From: Alphaproteobacteria bacterium
Lineage (GTDB): Bacteria; Pseudomonadota; Alphaproteobacteria; Rhizobiales; BM303
Reading direction: 5' to 3'
Length of the DNA stretch: 36,760 bases
Assembly (NCBI GenBank): GCA_024275895.1
Contig: JAJRYE010000115.1
Location: 1 to 36,760 of the forward strand
Below, piece by piece: positions 1-8,836 of the stretch; positions within the stretch are counted from its first letter, which is position 1, and each line of letters opens with the position of its first letter. The position numbers were made by a program, and so were the translations under genes. A model generated the notes under the pieces. The model did not search any database, was not told the origin of the DNA, and worked only from the letters and a program-made list of their open reading frames with translations.

Positions 1-987
1 ACAAATGAAAACCGCCAGGTGAGCGCGAAAACCATCCTCATCGCCACCGGATCAACGCCGCAAATGCCCGATGATGTCCGCGGTATCGAGCACGCCATCA
101 GCTCCAATGAGGCGTTTCATCTGGATGAGTTGCCAGACCATATCACCATTGTCGGCGGCGGTTATATCGCGGTTGAATTTGCCGGCATTTTCAGCGGTCT
201 TGGCGTCTCCGTAAGCCTGCTTTACCGCGGCGAGGAAATCCTGCGCGGTTTTGATGATGATCTGCGCGCCGCCCTGCACAGCGAAATGGTCAAGAAAGGC
301 ATTGATGTGCGGGTGATGAGCCATGTCACCGCGATTGAAAAAACCGGGCAGGGCTTTGATCTTAACCTTAAGAACGGCGATACGCTCGGCACCGGTCTTG
401 TCATGTACGCTACCGGGCGTATTCCCAATGTCGAAGGGCTCGGGCTTTCAAAGCTTGGCGTCAAGATGGGCTGGAACGGCTATATCATCGTTGACGAGTT
501 CTCCCGCTCATCGGTGGACAACATATATGCGGTCGGCGATGTCACCCACCGCATGAACCTTACCCCCGTCGCCATCCGCGAGGGGGCCGCCTTTGCCGAG
601 ACCGTTTTCAACGCCAACCCTTCAACGGTCGATTATGACGATATCCCCACCGCCGTGTTCTCGCAGCCCGAGCTTGGCACGGTCGGCCTTACCGAAGCGC
701 TGGCACGCGAGCGTTATAAAAAGCTTGATGTTTACAAGGCTCACTTTCGCCCCATGAAGCACACCCTGACCGGGCGCGATGAAAAAATCCTAATGAAGCT
801 GCTTGTATGCGGCGAAACCGGCAAGGTGGTCGGGGCCCATTTCATGGGGCCCGATGCGGGCGAGCTTGTGCAGCTGGCCGGCGTGGCTCTGAAAATGGGC
901 GCGACCAAGGCAGATTTTGACCGTACTGTTGCGGTTCATCCTTCGGCGGCCGAAGAGCTTGTGCTTATGCGCGAGCCGGTGGAATAG
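1..987 (+). CDS. gor: Glutathione-disulfide reductase, 3' part (start lies before the window)
   Basis: NADPH-dependent flavoenzyme that reduces glutathione disulfide in the cytoplasm. The frame is open from base 1, so the N-terminal FAD-binding part and the redox CxxxxC lie outside the window. Visible parts are the end of the first FAD half (ILIATGS), the NADPH-binding Rossmann loop (IVGGGYIAVEFAGIF), and two arginines six residues apart (YRGEEILRG) that in the family select NADPH over NADH. They are followed by the second FAD motif (YAVGDV) and the C-terminal dimer domain with HPSAAEE, which carries the catalytic His-Glu pair. These features separate it from lipoamide dehydrogenase, although the exact disulfide reductase subclass rests partly on overall similarity. 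It ends with TAG. A secreted metallopeptidase gene follows 27 bases later on the same strand. Confidence 0.9.
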   Translation, partial: TNENRQVSAKTILIATGSTPQMPDDVRGIEHAISSNEAFHLDELPDHITIVGGGYIAVEFAGIFSGLGVSVSLLYRGEEILRGFDDDLRAALHSEMVKKGIDVRVMSHVTAIEKTGQGFDLNLKNGDTLGTGLVMYATGRIPNVEGLGLSKLGVKMGWNGYIIVDEFSRSSVDNIYAVGDVTHRMNLTPVAIREGAAFAETVFNANPSTVDYDDIPTAVFSQPELGTVGLTEALARERYKKLDVYKAHFRPMKHTLTGRDEKILMKLLVCGETGKVVGAHFMGPDAGELVQLAGVALKMGATKADFDRTVAVHPSAAEELVLMREPVE

Positions 988-1014
988 GACATTCCGGGGA
1001 GGTATCTGGAGATT

Positions 1015-1860
1015 ATGAGAAGATTTGCCCTTGCCGCCTTCCTGCTTTTGCTGATGCCGGCTCTTGCCTGGCCGAGGGGCGAGTTGCGCCGGATTTATGA
1101 ACCGGCCATCAGTAGCCAGGACCAGATCTCGTTGAGCGATATCAAGCGATCAGGCGTCGTATCGGAAATTCTCCGCTTCATAAACAATGAATTCGACCTG
1201 CCCGATGATCTTTATATCCGCCTTGGCGCGCGCCGCGGGCCGCTGTTTGACAACCAGTATGGCGAGATCGATATTCCCTATTCATTTGTAACAATGACCC
1301 GCAATGTCTTCGCCCGGGCCTGGCCGGACAAGAGTGAGGACGAGATTTTCAACGCCAGCATGGATGTGCTCATGCATGTCCTCATGCATGAGATGGGCCA
1401 TGCGCTGCTTGATCTTTATGGCATTCCCGCCATCCGCAATGAAGAAAACGAGGTCGATGACCTCGCCGCCATTTTGCTGGTGGAAATGTTTGAAGACGGC
1501 GGCAAGATTGTCCTGAGTGCCGCCAAGGCCTTTGATCTGCAAAGCACGAGGGGCGGTGCCTATGAGCGCGAACATGAAGGAACCGAACACGGGCTCAGCG
1601 TCGAGCGTTTTCGCAACATGGCCTGCCTTGTTTACGGCTCTGATCCCAAAAAATACCCCGAATTGCTGGAAAATACCGGTCTGACCATTGATGACGCCAA
1701 AGAATGCACCCGAAGATACAAGATCCGCCGCGCCTACTGGTTTGAGACGCTGGGCTCGAATATGAAAAGAAACAGCCCCCTGCGTCCGGCTACGACAAAG
1801 AAAGAGGGGTTCTGGAGCTCGGTAAGTTCAACCCTCAGGCGCGTTTTTGATCGCGACTGA
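1015..1860 (+). CDS. Exported DUF4344-type zinc metallopeptidase
   Basis: 281 residues. The start is a basic N-terminus plus a leucine-rich stretch (residues 1-20), a Sec signal peptide; cleavage is probably near ALAWP. The core carries HEMGH at residues 125-129, a HExxH zinc site. A glutamate/aspartate-rich segment follows (NEENEVDDLAAILL, about 142-155) that in the DUF4344 family supplies the third metal ligand. The C-terminal part has paired cysteines (CLVYG and ECTRR). Family members are putative periplasmic or secreted peptidases without a known substrate. The gene follows gor by 27 bases with a purine-rich AGGTATCTGGAG ahead of the ATG, so the two may be cotranscribed, but no functional link is evident. 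A small AT-rich gap separates it from the convergent DAHP synthase gene. Confidence 0.8.
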   Translation: MRRFALAAFLLLLMPALAWPRGELRRIYEPAISSQDQISLSDIKRSGVVSEILRFINNEFDLPDDLYIRLGARRGPLFDNQYGEIDIPYSFVTMTRNVFARAWPDKSEDEIFNASMDVLMHVLMHEMGHALLDLYGIPAIRNEENEVDDLAAILLVEMFEDGGKIVLSAAKAFDLQSTRGGAYEREHEGTEHGLSVERFRNMACLVYGSDPKKYPELLENTGLTIDDAKECTRRYKIRRAYWFETLGSNMKRNSPLRPATTKKEGFWSSVSSTLRRVFDRD

Positions 1861-1929
1861 GCAGTTTCATATTTTTATTAAATCAGCACCATCCTCGCCC
1901 CGCCCGGCGCCGTTCAAACGTGATTGAGT

Positions 1930-3318
1930 TTAAATCCCGGTCATGGCCGGGATTTCGGGCACGGCAAGATTGCGCCGGTTTTTAAGCTTCTCGGCAATCT
2001 GGAACGCCATTTCAAGCGCCTGATCGGCGTTGAGGCGCGGGTCGCAATGGGTGTGATAGCGGCTGGAAAGGTCAGCCTCGCGCAATTTGCGCCGCCCGCC
2101 GGTGCATTCGGTCACATCCTGCCCCGTCATTTCAAAATGCACCCCGCCGGCATGGCTGCCCTCGGCCTCGTGAATGTCCATGAAGCTTTCCAGCTCCGAC
2201 AATACGCGCTCGAAGGGCCGGGTTTTATAGCCATTCGCCGCCTTGACCGTATTGCCGTGCATGGGATCGGACGACCACACCACAACGCGCCCCTCGCCCT
2301 GAACCTTGCGGATAAGGCGCGGCAGCCCGTCACCGATGGCATCGGCTCCGAAGCGGGTAATCAGGGTGAGGCGCCCGGCCTCGTTTTGCGGATTCAGGAT
2401 ATCGATCAGTCGGATCAGATTATCCGGTTCCGTGGTGGGGCCGATTTTAACCCCGATCGGGTTTTTAATGCCGCGGCAAAATTCGATATGGGCGTTTTCC
2501 GGCTGCCTTGTGCGCTCGCCGATCCACAGAAAATGCCCCGAAGTGCCGTACCACTCCCCGGTGGTGGAATCGATGCGCGTCAGCGCTTCCTCATAGCCCA
2601 AAAGCAGCGCCTCATGGCTGGTGTAAAACTCGGTCGAGCGCAATTTGGGCGTATCTTCAGACGATATGCCGCAAGCGCGCATAAATGCCAAGGTCTCCGA
2701 TATCCGCTCGGTCAGTTCCTGATAGCGCTCCCCGGCCGGGCTGTCCTCGACAAAGCTTAAAGTCCAGCGGTGGACATGCTCCAGATTGGCGTAGCCGCCC
2801 TGGGCAAAAGCGCGCAGCAGGTTCAAGGTCGCCGCCGATTGCCGGTAGGCCTTGATCATGCGCTCGGGGTCGGGAAAGCGTTTTTCAGGATCAAACGCAA
2901 TCTCGTTGATGATATCGCCGAAATAACTCGGTAGTTCCTGATCGCCCTGTTTTTCCGTCGGCGCCGAGCGCGGCTTGGCGAACTGGCCCGCAATGCGCCC
3001 CACCTTGACGACGGGAAGTGAGCCGGCGAAGGTCAGCACCACCGCCATTTGCAGTAGAACCCGGAAAAAATCGCGGATATTGTCGGCATTGTGCTCGGCA
3101 AAGGATTCGGCGCAATCGCCGCCCTGAAGCAGAAAGGCGCGCCCGTCGGCGACAGCGGCCAGCTCGGCTTTGAGCCGGCGCGCCTCACCGGCGAAAACAA
3201 GCGGCGGAAACCCGGCGAGCTGCGCCTCGTATCTGGCAAGGCGTTTTGCATCAGGATATTCAGGAACCTGTAGAATGGGCTTTTCCCGCCAGCTGGCAGG
3301 CGACCAGTTTACCGCCAT
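1930..3318 (-). CDS. aroG: Class II 3-deoxy-D-arabino-heptulosonate 7-phosphate synthase
   Basis: 462 residues, normal length for the plant/Mycobacterium-type (class II) enzyme. It condenses phosphoenolpyruvate and erythrose 4-phosphate, the first step of the shikimate pathway. Family hallmarks are all present: the metal cysteine in [11 protein letters not shown], the [14 protein letters not shown] substrate segment, WIGERTRQ, the metal histidine in SDPMHGNT, the glutamate in HFEMTGQ, and the C-terminal [17 protein letters not shown] with the metal aspartate. The symbol is that used for this class in many genomes; aroF or aroH would be equally defensible. It is a single gene transcribed away from the channel gene at 3525. 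Note that the dehydroquinase gene aroQ, a later step of the same pathway, is broken at 35403-35597 in this window. Confidence 0.93.
   Translation of the reverse strand: MAVNWSPASWREKPILQVPEYPDAKRLARYEAQLAGFPPLVFAGEARRLKAELAAVADGRAFLLQGGDCAESFAEHNADNIRDFFRVLLQMAVVLTFAGSLPVVKVGRIAGQFAKPRSAPTEKQGDQELPSYFGDIINEIAFDPEKRFPDPERMIKAYRQSAATLNLLRAFAQGGYANLEHVHRWTLSFVEDSPAGERYQELTERISETLAFMRACGISSEDTPKLRSTEFYTSHEALLLGYEEALTRIDSTTGEWYGTSGHFLWIGERTRQPENAHIEFCRGIKNPIGVKIGPTTEPDNLIRLIDILNPQNEAGRLTLITRFGADAIGDGLPRLIRKVQGEGRVVVWSSDPMHGNTVKAANGYKTRPFERVLSELESFMDIHEAEGSHAGGVHFEMTGQDVTECTGGRRKLREADLSSRYHTHCDPRLNADQALEMAFQIAEKLKNRRNLAVPEIPAMTGI
1932..1955. terminator. Palindrome at the end of the DAHP synthase gene
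   Basis: AAATCCCGG (1932-1940) and CCGGGATTT (1947-1955) form a perfect 9-bp stem with a 6-base loop. It overlaps the last codons of the DAHP synthase gene and faces the 3' end of the DUF4344 gene. There is no T-run on either side, so a terminator role is only a guess. Confidence 0.35.
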
Positions 3319-3524
3319 CGTCTTTGCACCGTACTTTATCGTTCATGAGGCCTGCTTGAAAGACCTCTTCGTGTATCACGCCCCTGTATACACCAGAATT
3401 CTCGAATTTGAACCGCTCGTGAATAATATTTAAAACCGCGCCGGCATGGCGATTCTCGGGCTTGTTTGCTCACCGCGAAGCGGTTAGGGTTTGCGCGTCT
3501 TGAACTTATCCATATGTGGGCAAA

Positions 3525-5927
3525 ATGCGTCTCGTCAATAAATTCTGTCTCGCTGTTTTTCTGGCGGGTTTTTTCTTTTTCCAATCAACGGCCGCCTTTG
3601 CCGTCGAGACCGCGGCGGAGCGCCAGATTAATGAGTGGAGCAAGACCCTCGGCAAGATTGAAAAATCGCTCAAAAGAGCCGATTTGCCCGAAAGCGATCT
3701 GGAGCAAATCCGCGCCCGGCTTGCCGAAATCAAGGGCGAAGCCCGCAAGCTGCGCGCCAAGCACGAGCCCGAACTTGAAGCCCTTGAGCAGCAGCTTAAA
3801 AAAATCGGCCCCAAGCCCAAGGAAGGTGAGGAACCTGAAGCCATCGCCAAAACGCGCAAGGAGCAAACAGCGCTGCTGGAGCTGCAAAAAAGTCTTTCTA
3901 ACGGGGTGGGGCTGGTTGTCCTGCGCAGTTCCCAGCTTGATGGCCTGGCTTCCGAAATCCAGAGAAAATATTTTTTGGGCAATCTGCTCTCACGCACAAA
4001 GAGCGCCCTGAACCCGTTTTTGTGGGTGGACGCGATTTCCTATCTGCCTGATTTTTCAACCCGCATCCGCCTGCTTGTCGAGGGCTGGCTGCGCGGTGTG
4101 GAAGAGACAGGCAGCAATCTGAAGCTGTTTTTTATTGCCCTTTCCTTGATTTTTGCCCTGCTGGTTGCCTTTCCCTTGCGCTACTGGACCCAGTCAAAAG
4201 CGCGTCCGATCATAGATTCGGATGAACCGGCCTACGCGCGCCGGATCACCGTTGCCGCGCTTACCGCCGCCGCCGATATCCTGCCCCCCCTGACAGCGGC
4301 CTGGCTGTTTTACGGCGCATTATATCTCACCGAGGTTTTAAACCTGCGCATGGGCAGGATTGTGCTGGCCGCGGTTATGGCGATTTCGGCTTTTGTCCTC
4401 ATCCGCGGCGTGGCGCGGGCGATCCTCTCGCCTTACGCCCCCAGATGGCGCCTTGGCGTTTTGCCCGACAGCTCGGCCCAGCGTATTTATTCTCTGGTGG
4501 CGGCCGCAGCGCTGATTTTCGGTCTCGATTATTTCTTCACCCGTCTCAGTTCGGTCCTGTTTCTCGACTTGCCGTTCACCATTGCCCAGTCGGTTATTTC
4601 CGCCGCCTCCATAGCGGTGTTGCTGGCGCTGGTTCTCAATACCCCGCTGGGAGTTCTCTCCGAGCTGGAAACGCCCCCCGAGCGGGCAAAATTCATCTGG
4701 CTCAGACGTATGCGCTCCTTGTTGTGGCTGCTGGTTTTTGCCATTTTTATCACCCTTGCCGCCGGTTATATCGCCCTTGGCCGCTTCCTGGCCATCCAGT
4801 CCGTGACCACCGGCCTGCTGGTGATCTCGTTTTACGTGCTGCATCTGCTGGCAGATGAAACCTTGATCGTAAGGCTGCAACCTGAACGCTCAACGGGTAA
4901 ATTCCTGCAAAGAATCTTTGCCCTCAGCAGCCGCGCCGTTGAGCGTTTTGGCCTTGCCCTCGCCACCTTGATCGATATTTCGCTCGTTCTGGCCGGCATT
5001 CCTCTTGTCATTTTACAATGGGGGGTGCAGTGGGAAGATGTCCGCGGCTGGATATCCGCCGCCTTTTTTGGCATTGAGTTTGGAAATATCCGTATCTCCA
5101 TATCCTCGGTGCTGATCGGGCTGGCTGTTTTTGCCTTTGGCTTTCTTCTCACCCGGTTGTTTCAGAAATGGCTCGATACGCGCCTGCTCAGCCGTACAAA
5201 GCTCGATACCGGGGTCAGAAACTCGATCCGTACCGGGACCGGCTATGCCGGCATCATGCTTGCCGCTTTGCTGGCCATGTCTTATGGCGGAGTCGATTTC
5301 ACCGGTATCGCGGTTGTTGCTGGCGCCTTGTCCGTCGGCATCGGTTTTGGTTTGCGCTCGATTGTGAATAACTTCGTCTCCGGCCTCATCTTGCTGGTCG
5401 AGCGACCCTTCAAGGCCGGCGACTGGATCGTGGTTGGCTCCGATGAGGGCTATGTCAAAAAAATCAAGGTGCGCTCAACCGAGATCGAGACCTTCAACCG
5501 CGCTTCGGTGATTGTGCCAAATGCCGATCTGATCACCAAGCCGGTGACCAACTGGACGCACAAAAGCAAGCTGGGGCGCATCACAATCCCCATAGGGGTG
5601 AGTTATGATTCCAGCCCCGATCAGGTCAAGGCGCTGCTTCTCAAATGCACTGAGAATGTCGAGATCATCGAGAAGGACCCGGCGCCTTACGTGTTGTTCA
5701 CGGATTTTGGCGACAACGCCCTGATTTTTGAGCTGCGCGCCTATATCAAGGATGTCTCGAAATCCCTCTCCACCTCCAGCGCGCTTCGCTTCGCCATCTT
5801 CCGCTCCCTGAACGCGGCGAATATCGCCATTCCCTTCCCGCAGCGCGACATTCACATTATCCCACAGCCCGAGCCGAAGGAAGAGGCAGGGGAGGGGATG
5901 CGGGCCGGGCAGCCAAACAAGCTATGA
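3525..5927 (+). CDS. DUF3772-containing MscS-family mechanosensitive channel
   Basis: About 800 residues. An N-terminal signal peptide (MRLVNKFCLAVFLAG onwards, with AFA before cleavage) is followed by a charged, coiled-coil-prone periplasmic part (about residues 20-150). The DUF3772 region comes next, then about ten hydrophobic segments, and finally the MscS core. The core shows the pore helix and its glycine/alanine pattern (LSVGIGFGLRSIVNNFVSG), then LVERPFKAGDWIVVG and VPNADLITKPVTNWT of the cytoplasmic beta domain. Such large MscS homologues (MscK/YbdG-like architecture) gate under membrane tension and protect against osmotic downshock. I place the start at ATG 3525; GTG 3516 adds three residues and neither has a good Shine-Dalgarno. 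The last ~15 residues (from EEAGEG) are encoded by a GC-rich repeat shared with the following intergenic hairpin and probably do not belong to the ancestral protein. Confidence 0.88.
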   Translation: MRLVNKFCLAVFLAGFFFFQSTAAFAVETAAERQINEWSKTLGKIEKSLKRADLPESDLEQIRARLAEIKGEARKLRAKHEPELEALEQQLKKIGPKPKEGEEPEAIAKTRKEQTALLELQKSLSNGVGLVVLRSSQLDGLASEIQRKYFLGNLLSRTKSALNPFLWVDAISYLPDFSTRIRLLVEGWLRGVEETGSNLKLFFIALSLIFALLVAFPLRYWTQSKARPIIDSDEPAYARRITVAALTAAADILPPLTAAWLFYGALYLTEVLNLRMGRIVLAAVMAISAFVLIRGVARAILSPYAPRWRLGVLPDSSAQRIYSLVAAAALIFGLDYFFTRLSSVLFLDLPFTIAQSVISAASIAVLLALVLNTPLGVLSELETPPERAKFIWLRRMRSLLWLLVFAIFITLAAGYIALGRFLAIQSVTTGLLVISFYVLHLLADETLIVRLQPERSTGKFLQRIFALSSRAVERFGLALATLIDISLVLAGIPLVILQWGVQWEDVRGWISAAFFGIEFGNIRISISSVLIGLAVFAFGFLLTRLFQKWLDTRLLSRTKLDTGVRNSIRTGTGYAGIMLAALLAMSYGGVDFTGIAVVAGALSVGIGFGLRSIVNNFVSGLILLVERPFKAGDWIVVGSDEGYVKKIKVRSTEIETFNRASVIVPNADLITKPVTNWTHKSKLGRITIPIGVSYDSSPDQVKALLLKCTENVEIIEKDPAPYVLFTDFGDNALIFELRAYIKDVSKSLSTSSALRFAIFRSLNAANIAIPFPQRDIHIIPQPEPKEEAGEGMRAGQPNKL

Positions 5928-6030
5928 CAGAGGCCCGCGCGCCCTCCCCACCATCCTTTACAAACTCCTGAGGGTGGTGGGGAGGGGGCGCGGGCCGGGA
6001 AGTCAACAACAACAAAGCGGCGCGGGCCGG
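5891..6030. repeat. Nest of GCGGGCCGGG-type repeats at the end of the channel gene
   Basis: The 30 bases at 5891-5920, inside the channel gene, recur imperfectly in the same orientation at 5981-6010 (23 of 30 identical by eye). An inverted copy forms the left arm of the hairpin at 5932-5957, and a short GCGGGCCGG copy lies at 6022-6030. The arrangement resembles REP-type palindromic elements that have invaded the 3' end of a gene. Confidence 0.6.
5932..5996. terminator. Large GC-rich hairpin between the channel gene and ndk
   Basis: The arms 5932-5957 and 5971-5996 are 26 bases each and pair with two mismatches around a 13-base loop. The genes on both sides converge here, so this is a plausible bidirectional transcription stop, although neither side has a clear T-tract. 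Confidence 0.6.
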
Positions 6031-6052
6031 TTTTCACAAAGTGTGAGAAACT

Positions 6053-6475
6053 TTACCCGGTGATTTCAATATCGGAGAAGAAATAGGCAATCTCCACTGC
6101 CGCGGTTTCGGGCGCATCGGAGCCATGCACCGAATTGGCCTCCAGGGATTCGGCAAAATCCTTGCGAATCGTGCCTTCGGCGGCGTCCGCCGGATTGGTG
6201 GCGCCCATCACTTCGCGGTTTTTGGCAATGGCATTTTCGCCTTCCAGAACCTGCACCACCACCGGGCCGGAGATCATGAAGGCGACAAGGTCATCAAAGA
6301 AGGGGCGCTCTTTATGCACCGCGTAAAAACCTTCCGCCTGCGCCCTGGTCAGTTGCAGGCGCTTGGAGGCAATGATACGCAAACCGGCGGCCTCAAGACG
6401 GGCGATGATCTGCCCCGTCAGGTTGCGCCGTGTGGCATCGGGCTTGATGATTGAAAACGTGCGTTGCAGAGCCAT
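6053..6475 (-). CDS. ndk: Nucleoside diphosphate kinase
   Basis: 140 residues, the normal bacterial length. It transfers the gamma-phosphate from ATP to nucleoside diphosphates through a phosphohistidine. The start [13 protein letters not shown] matches the nucleotide-binding start of the family, and the catalytic histidine is H117 in [24 protein letters not shown] (about 91-104) is the usual substrate-loop region. The ATG at 6475 is preceded by AAAGGA at good spacing. It is divergent from the ABC-F gene, with 118 bases between the two starts, and convergent with the channel gene across the GC-rich hairpin. Confidence 0.97.
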   Translation of the reverse strand: MALQRTFSIIKPDATRRNLTGQIIARLEAAGLRIIASKRLQLTRAQAEGFYAVHKERPFFDDLVAFMISGPVVVQVLEGENAIAKNREVMGATNPADAAEGTIRKDFAESLEANSVHGSDAPETAAVEIAYFFSDIEITG

Positions 6476-6593
6476 GGATTTGTCCTTTGGTTAAGCATTT
6501 GAGAATAGGAATTTGCGCCGCTTATAGCTATGGCCCTGCATGAGGGCAAGTGAACAATCGACGTATCCGTCTTTGCCATGCTAAAGACCCCTG

Positions 6594-8501
6594 ATGTTGC
6601 ATATTAACGATATCACCTGGCGTTTCGGGGCACGCACCTTGCTTGACGGGGCCAGCGCCGCGATCCCGGCGGGCCACAAGGTCGGGCTGGTGGGGCGCAA
6701 TGGCTGCGGCAAATCCACCTTGCTGAAAATCATCGCCGGCGAGCTGGAGCCCGAAGGCGGCGCCATCTCCCTGCCCAAGGGGGCGCGCAAGGGCATGGTG
6801 CGGCAAGAGGCGCCCGAGGGCAAAACCGCCCTCATCGACTGGGTGCTGGCGCAAGACACCGAGCGGGCGCAATTGCTCGAAGAGGCGGACACCGCCACCG
6901 ATGGCCACCGGATCGGCAATATCCACACGCGCTTGCAGGATATCGGCGCTCATTCCGCCCCCGCCAGAGCCGCCTCGATCCTCGCCGGGCTGGGTTTTGA
7001 CAATGCCGCCCAGCAGCGCCCGTTATCCGAGTTTTCCGGTGGCTGGCGCATGCGCGTCGCGCTCGCCGCGCTGCTCTTTACCGAGCCTGATCTGCTGCTG
7101 CTTGATGAGCCGACCAACTATCTTGATCTGGAGGGCACGTTATGGATCACTGCCTATCTGCGCTCCTATCCGCGCTCGGTGGTGGTGGTCAGCCATGACC
7201 GCGATCTGCTCAACACCTCGGTGCAGGGCATTTTGCATCTGGACAATGGCAGGCTTGATTACACGCCGGGCACCTATGACCGCTTCGAGACGCTGCGGCG
7301 CGAAAAACAGGCGCTGCAACTGAGCCTGAAGAAAAAGCAGGACGATGCGCGCCGCCATATGGAAGCCTATGTCAACCGCTTCCGCGCCCAGGCCAACAAG
7401 GCAAGGCAGGCGCAAAGCCGCCTCAAAGCCCTGGCCCGCCTGCAACCCATCGCCGCCATTGTCGATGAACATGTCGCCCCTTTCGTATTTGAGGCCCCGG
7501 CAAAGGCCATGGCTCCGCCGCTGCTGCGTCTGGAAGAGGTCTCCGTGGGCTATGAGGCGGGCAAACCGGTTCTTTCGGGCCTTGATCTGCGCATCGACCC
7601 GCAGGACCGCATAGGCCTTTTAGGCGCCAACGGCAACGGCAAGAGCACCTTCGCCAAATTGCTCACCGGCAAGCTTGCCCCCATGAGCGGGCGCAAGAAA
7701 ATCCACAAAAAAGCCCGCATCGGCTATTTCGCCCAGCACCAGATGGATGAACTGGCCGATGCCGAAACCCCCTATGATCACATCCGCGAGCTGATGCCCG
7801 AGGCCACCGAGGCGCAGGTGCGCTCCAGACTGGGCGGGCTTGGCTTTGGCATTGACAAGGCCGATACCAAGACCGATCACCTCTCGGGCGGTGAAAAGGC
7901 ACGGCTGCTTTTTGCTCTCGCCGGTTTCGGCGCGCCGCATATGCTCATTCTCGATGAGCCCACCAACCATCTTGATGTAGACAGCCGCGAGGCGTTGATC
8001 CGGGCGCTGAATGAATATGAAGGCGCGGTGATCCTCATCTCGCATGACCGCCACCTTATCGAGACCTGCGCCGATCAGCTCTGGCTGGTGGACGGGGGGA
8101 GCGTCAAACGCTTTGACGGCGATATGGATGATTACCGCAAACTCCTGCTCGATGCCCGCCGCGGCCGCGCCAAACGCTCTGTTGAGAAGAAAGGCGCCGC
8201 CAAACCGGTGAATGACGCCCAGGCCAAACAGGCTCTGCGCCAGCAAAAGGCCAAAGCCCGCGCCGCCATCGCGCCCCTGCGGCAAAAAGCCAGAACAGCG
8301 GAAAAGGAAATCACCCGTCTGGAGCGCGAAATCGCCCGGCTCGATAATGATCTCGCCGCCCCGGACCTGTTCACCAAAACGCCTGAAAAGGCCGCCGATC
8401 TGGGTCGAGCCCGCGCCCGCGCCGTCATCGCCGTGAACAAGGCCGAAGAGGCATGGATGAAGGCCATGGAAGACTACGAACAGGCCAAGGCGGCGCAGTA
8501 G
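6594..8501 (+). CDS. ABC-F family ATPase (Uup/YheS-like)
   Basis: 635 residues with two ATP-binding cassettes and no membrane segments, the ABC-F design of soluble ribosome-associated factors. Cassette 1 has Walker A GRNGCGKST (about 35-43), signature FSGGWRMR and Walker B LLLLDEPTNYLD. Cassette 2 has Walker A GANGNGKST (about 345), signature LSGGEKAR and Walker B LILDEPTNHLD. Between them lies the charged linker (residues about 230-290) that inserts toward the ribosomal P-site in the family. A long Lys/Ala/Glu-rich coiled coil closes the protein (about 540-635), as in Uup and YheS. I cannot tell the subfamily with certainty, nor whether it gives antibiotic resistance; the context gives no hint. 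It ends with TAG. Confidence 0.92.
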   Translation: MLHINDITWRFGARTLLDGASAAIPAGHKVGLVGRNGCGKSTLLKIIAGELEPEGGAISLPKGARKGMVRQEAPEGKTALIDWVLAQDTERAQLLEEADTATDGHRIGNIHTRLQDIGAHSAPARAASILAGLGFDNAAQQRPLSEFSGGWRMRVALAALLFTEPDLLLLDEPTNYLDLEGTLWITAYLRSYPRSVVVVSHDRDLLNTSVQGILHLDNGRLDYTPGTYDRFETLRREKQALQLSLKKKQDDARRHMEAYVNRFRAQANKARQAQSRLKALARLQPIAAIVDEHVAPFVFEAPAKAMAPPLLRLEEVSVGYEAGKPVLSGLDLRIDPQDRIGLLGANGNGKSTFAKLLTGKLAPMSGRKKIHKKARIGYFAQHQMDELADAETPYDHIRELMPEATEAQVRSRLGGLGFGIDKADTKTDHLSGGEKARLLFALAGFGAPHMLILDEPTNHLDVDSREALIRALNEYEGAVILISHDRHLIETCADQLWLVDGGSVKRFDGDMDDYRKLLLDARRGRAKRSVEKKGAAKPVNDAQAKQALRQQKAKARAAIAPLRQKARTAEKEITRLEREIARLDNDLAAPDLFTKTPEKAADLGRARARAVIAVNKAEEAWMKAMEDYEQAKAAQ

Positions 8502-8836
8502 GGGGCACAGCCTCAATTACTCAAAGAGCTGAGAAAGGCATTTAAACAGCTTTGTTGCTTCAGATTTGAATCCACAGCGTCTTTGTCTGCAATGATAAAA
8601 AAATGGTGATACCGGCTGAACATTAAGATTGGAAAAAAACCGGGCCAGCCCGGAAAATCTCTTGATTTTCTTCCCGCGTCATTCCTGCCTTCGCAGGAAT
8701 GACAATGAGAACCAAGGTTGAGCCTGATATATCCCCACAATTTTAAACACGATGCCTGGCGGACCAGAAACCGGGCGCCGCTCAGGCCCCGCCAAACTTG
8801 CTTGGGCTTATCTTCGCTGATAGAAGTGAAGCGGAC
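8502..8836. other. Intergenic region between the ABC-F and amidohydrolase genes
   Basis: 335 bases without a credible gene. It holds a small hairpin GAAAATC/GATTTTC (8653-8670), just after a CGGGC/GCCCG stem, which may stop transcription from the ABC-F gene. The ATTCCTGC palindromic repeat at 8678-8703 follows. I see no clear promoter for the downstream gene. Confidence 0.5.
8678..8703. repeat. ATTCCTGC-type palindromic repeat, copy 1
   Basis: Perfect 11-bp inverted repeat (arms GTCATTCCTGC and GCAGGAATGAC) with the loop CTTC. Related copies lie at 19661-19680, 19720-19739 and 26530-26549, all between genes. Similar short elements are scattered between genes in many proteobacteria. Confidence 0.75.
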
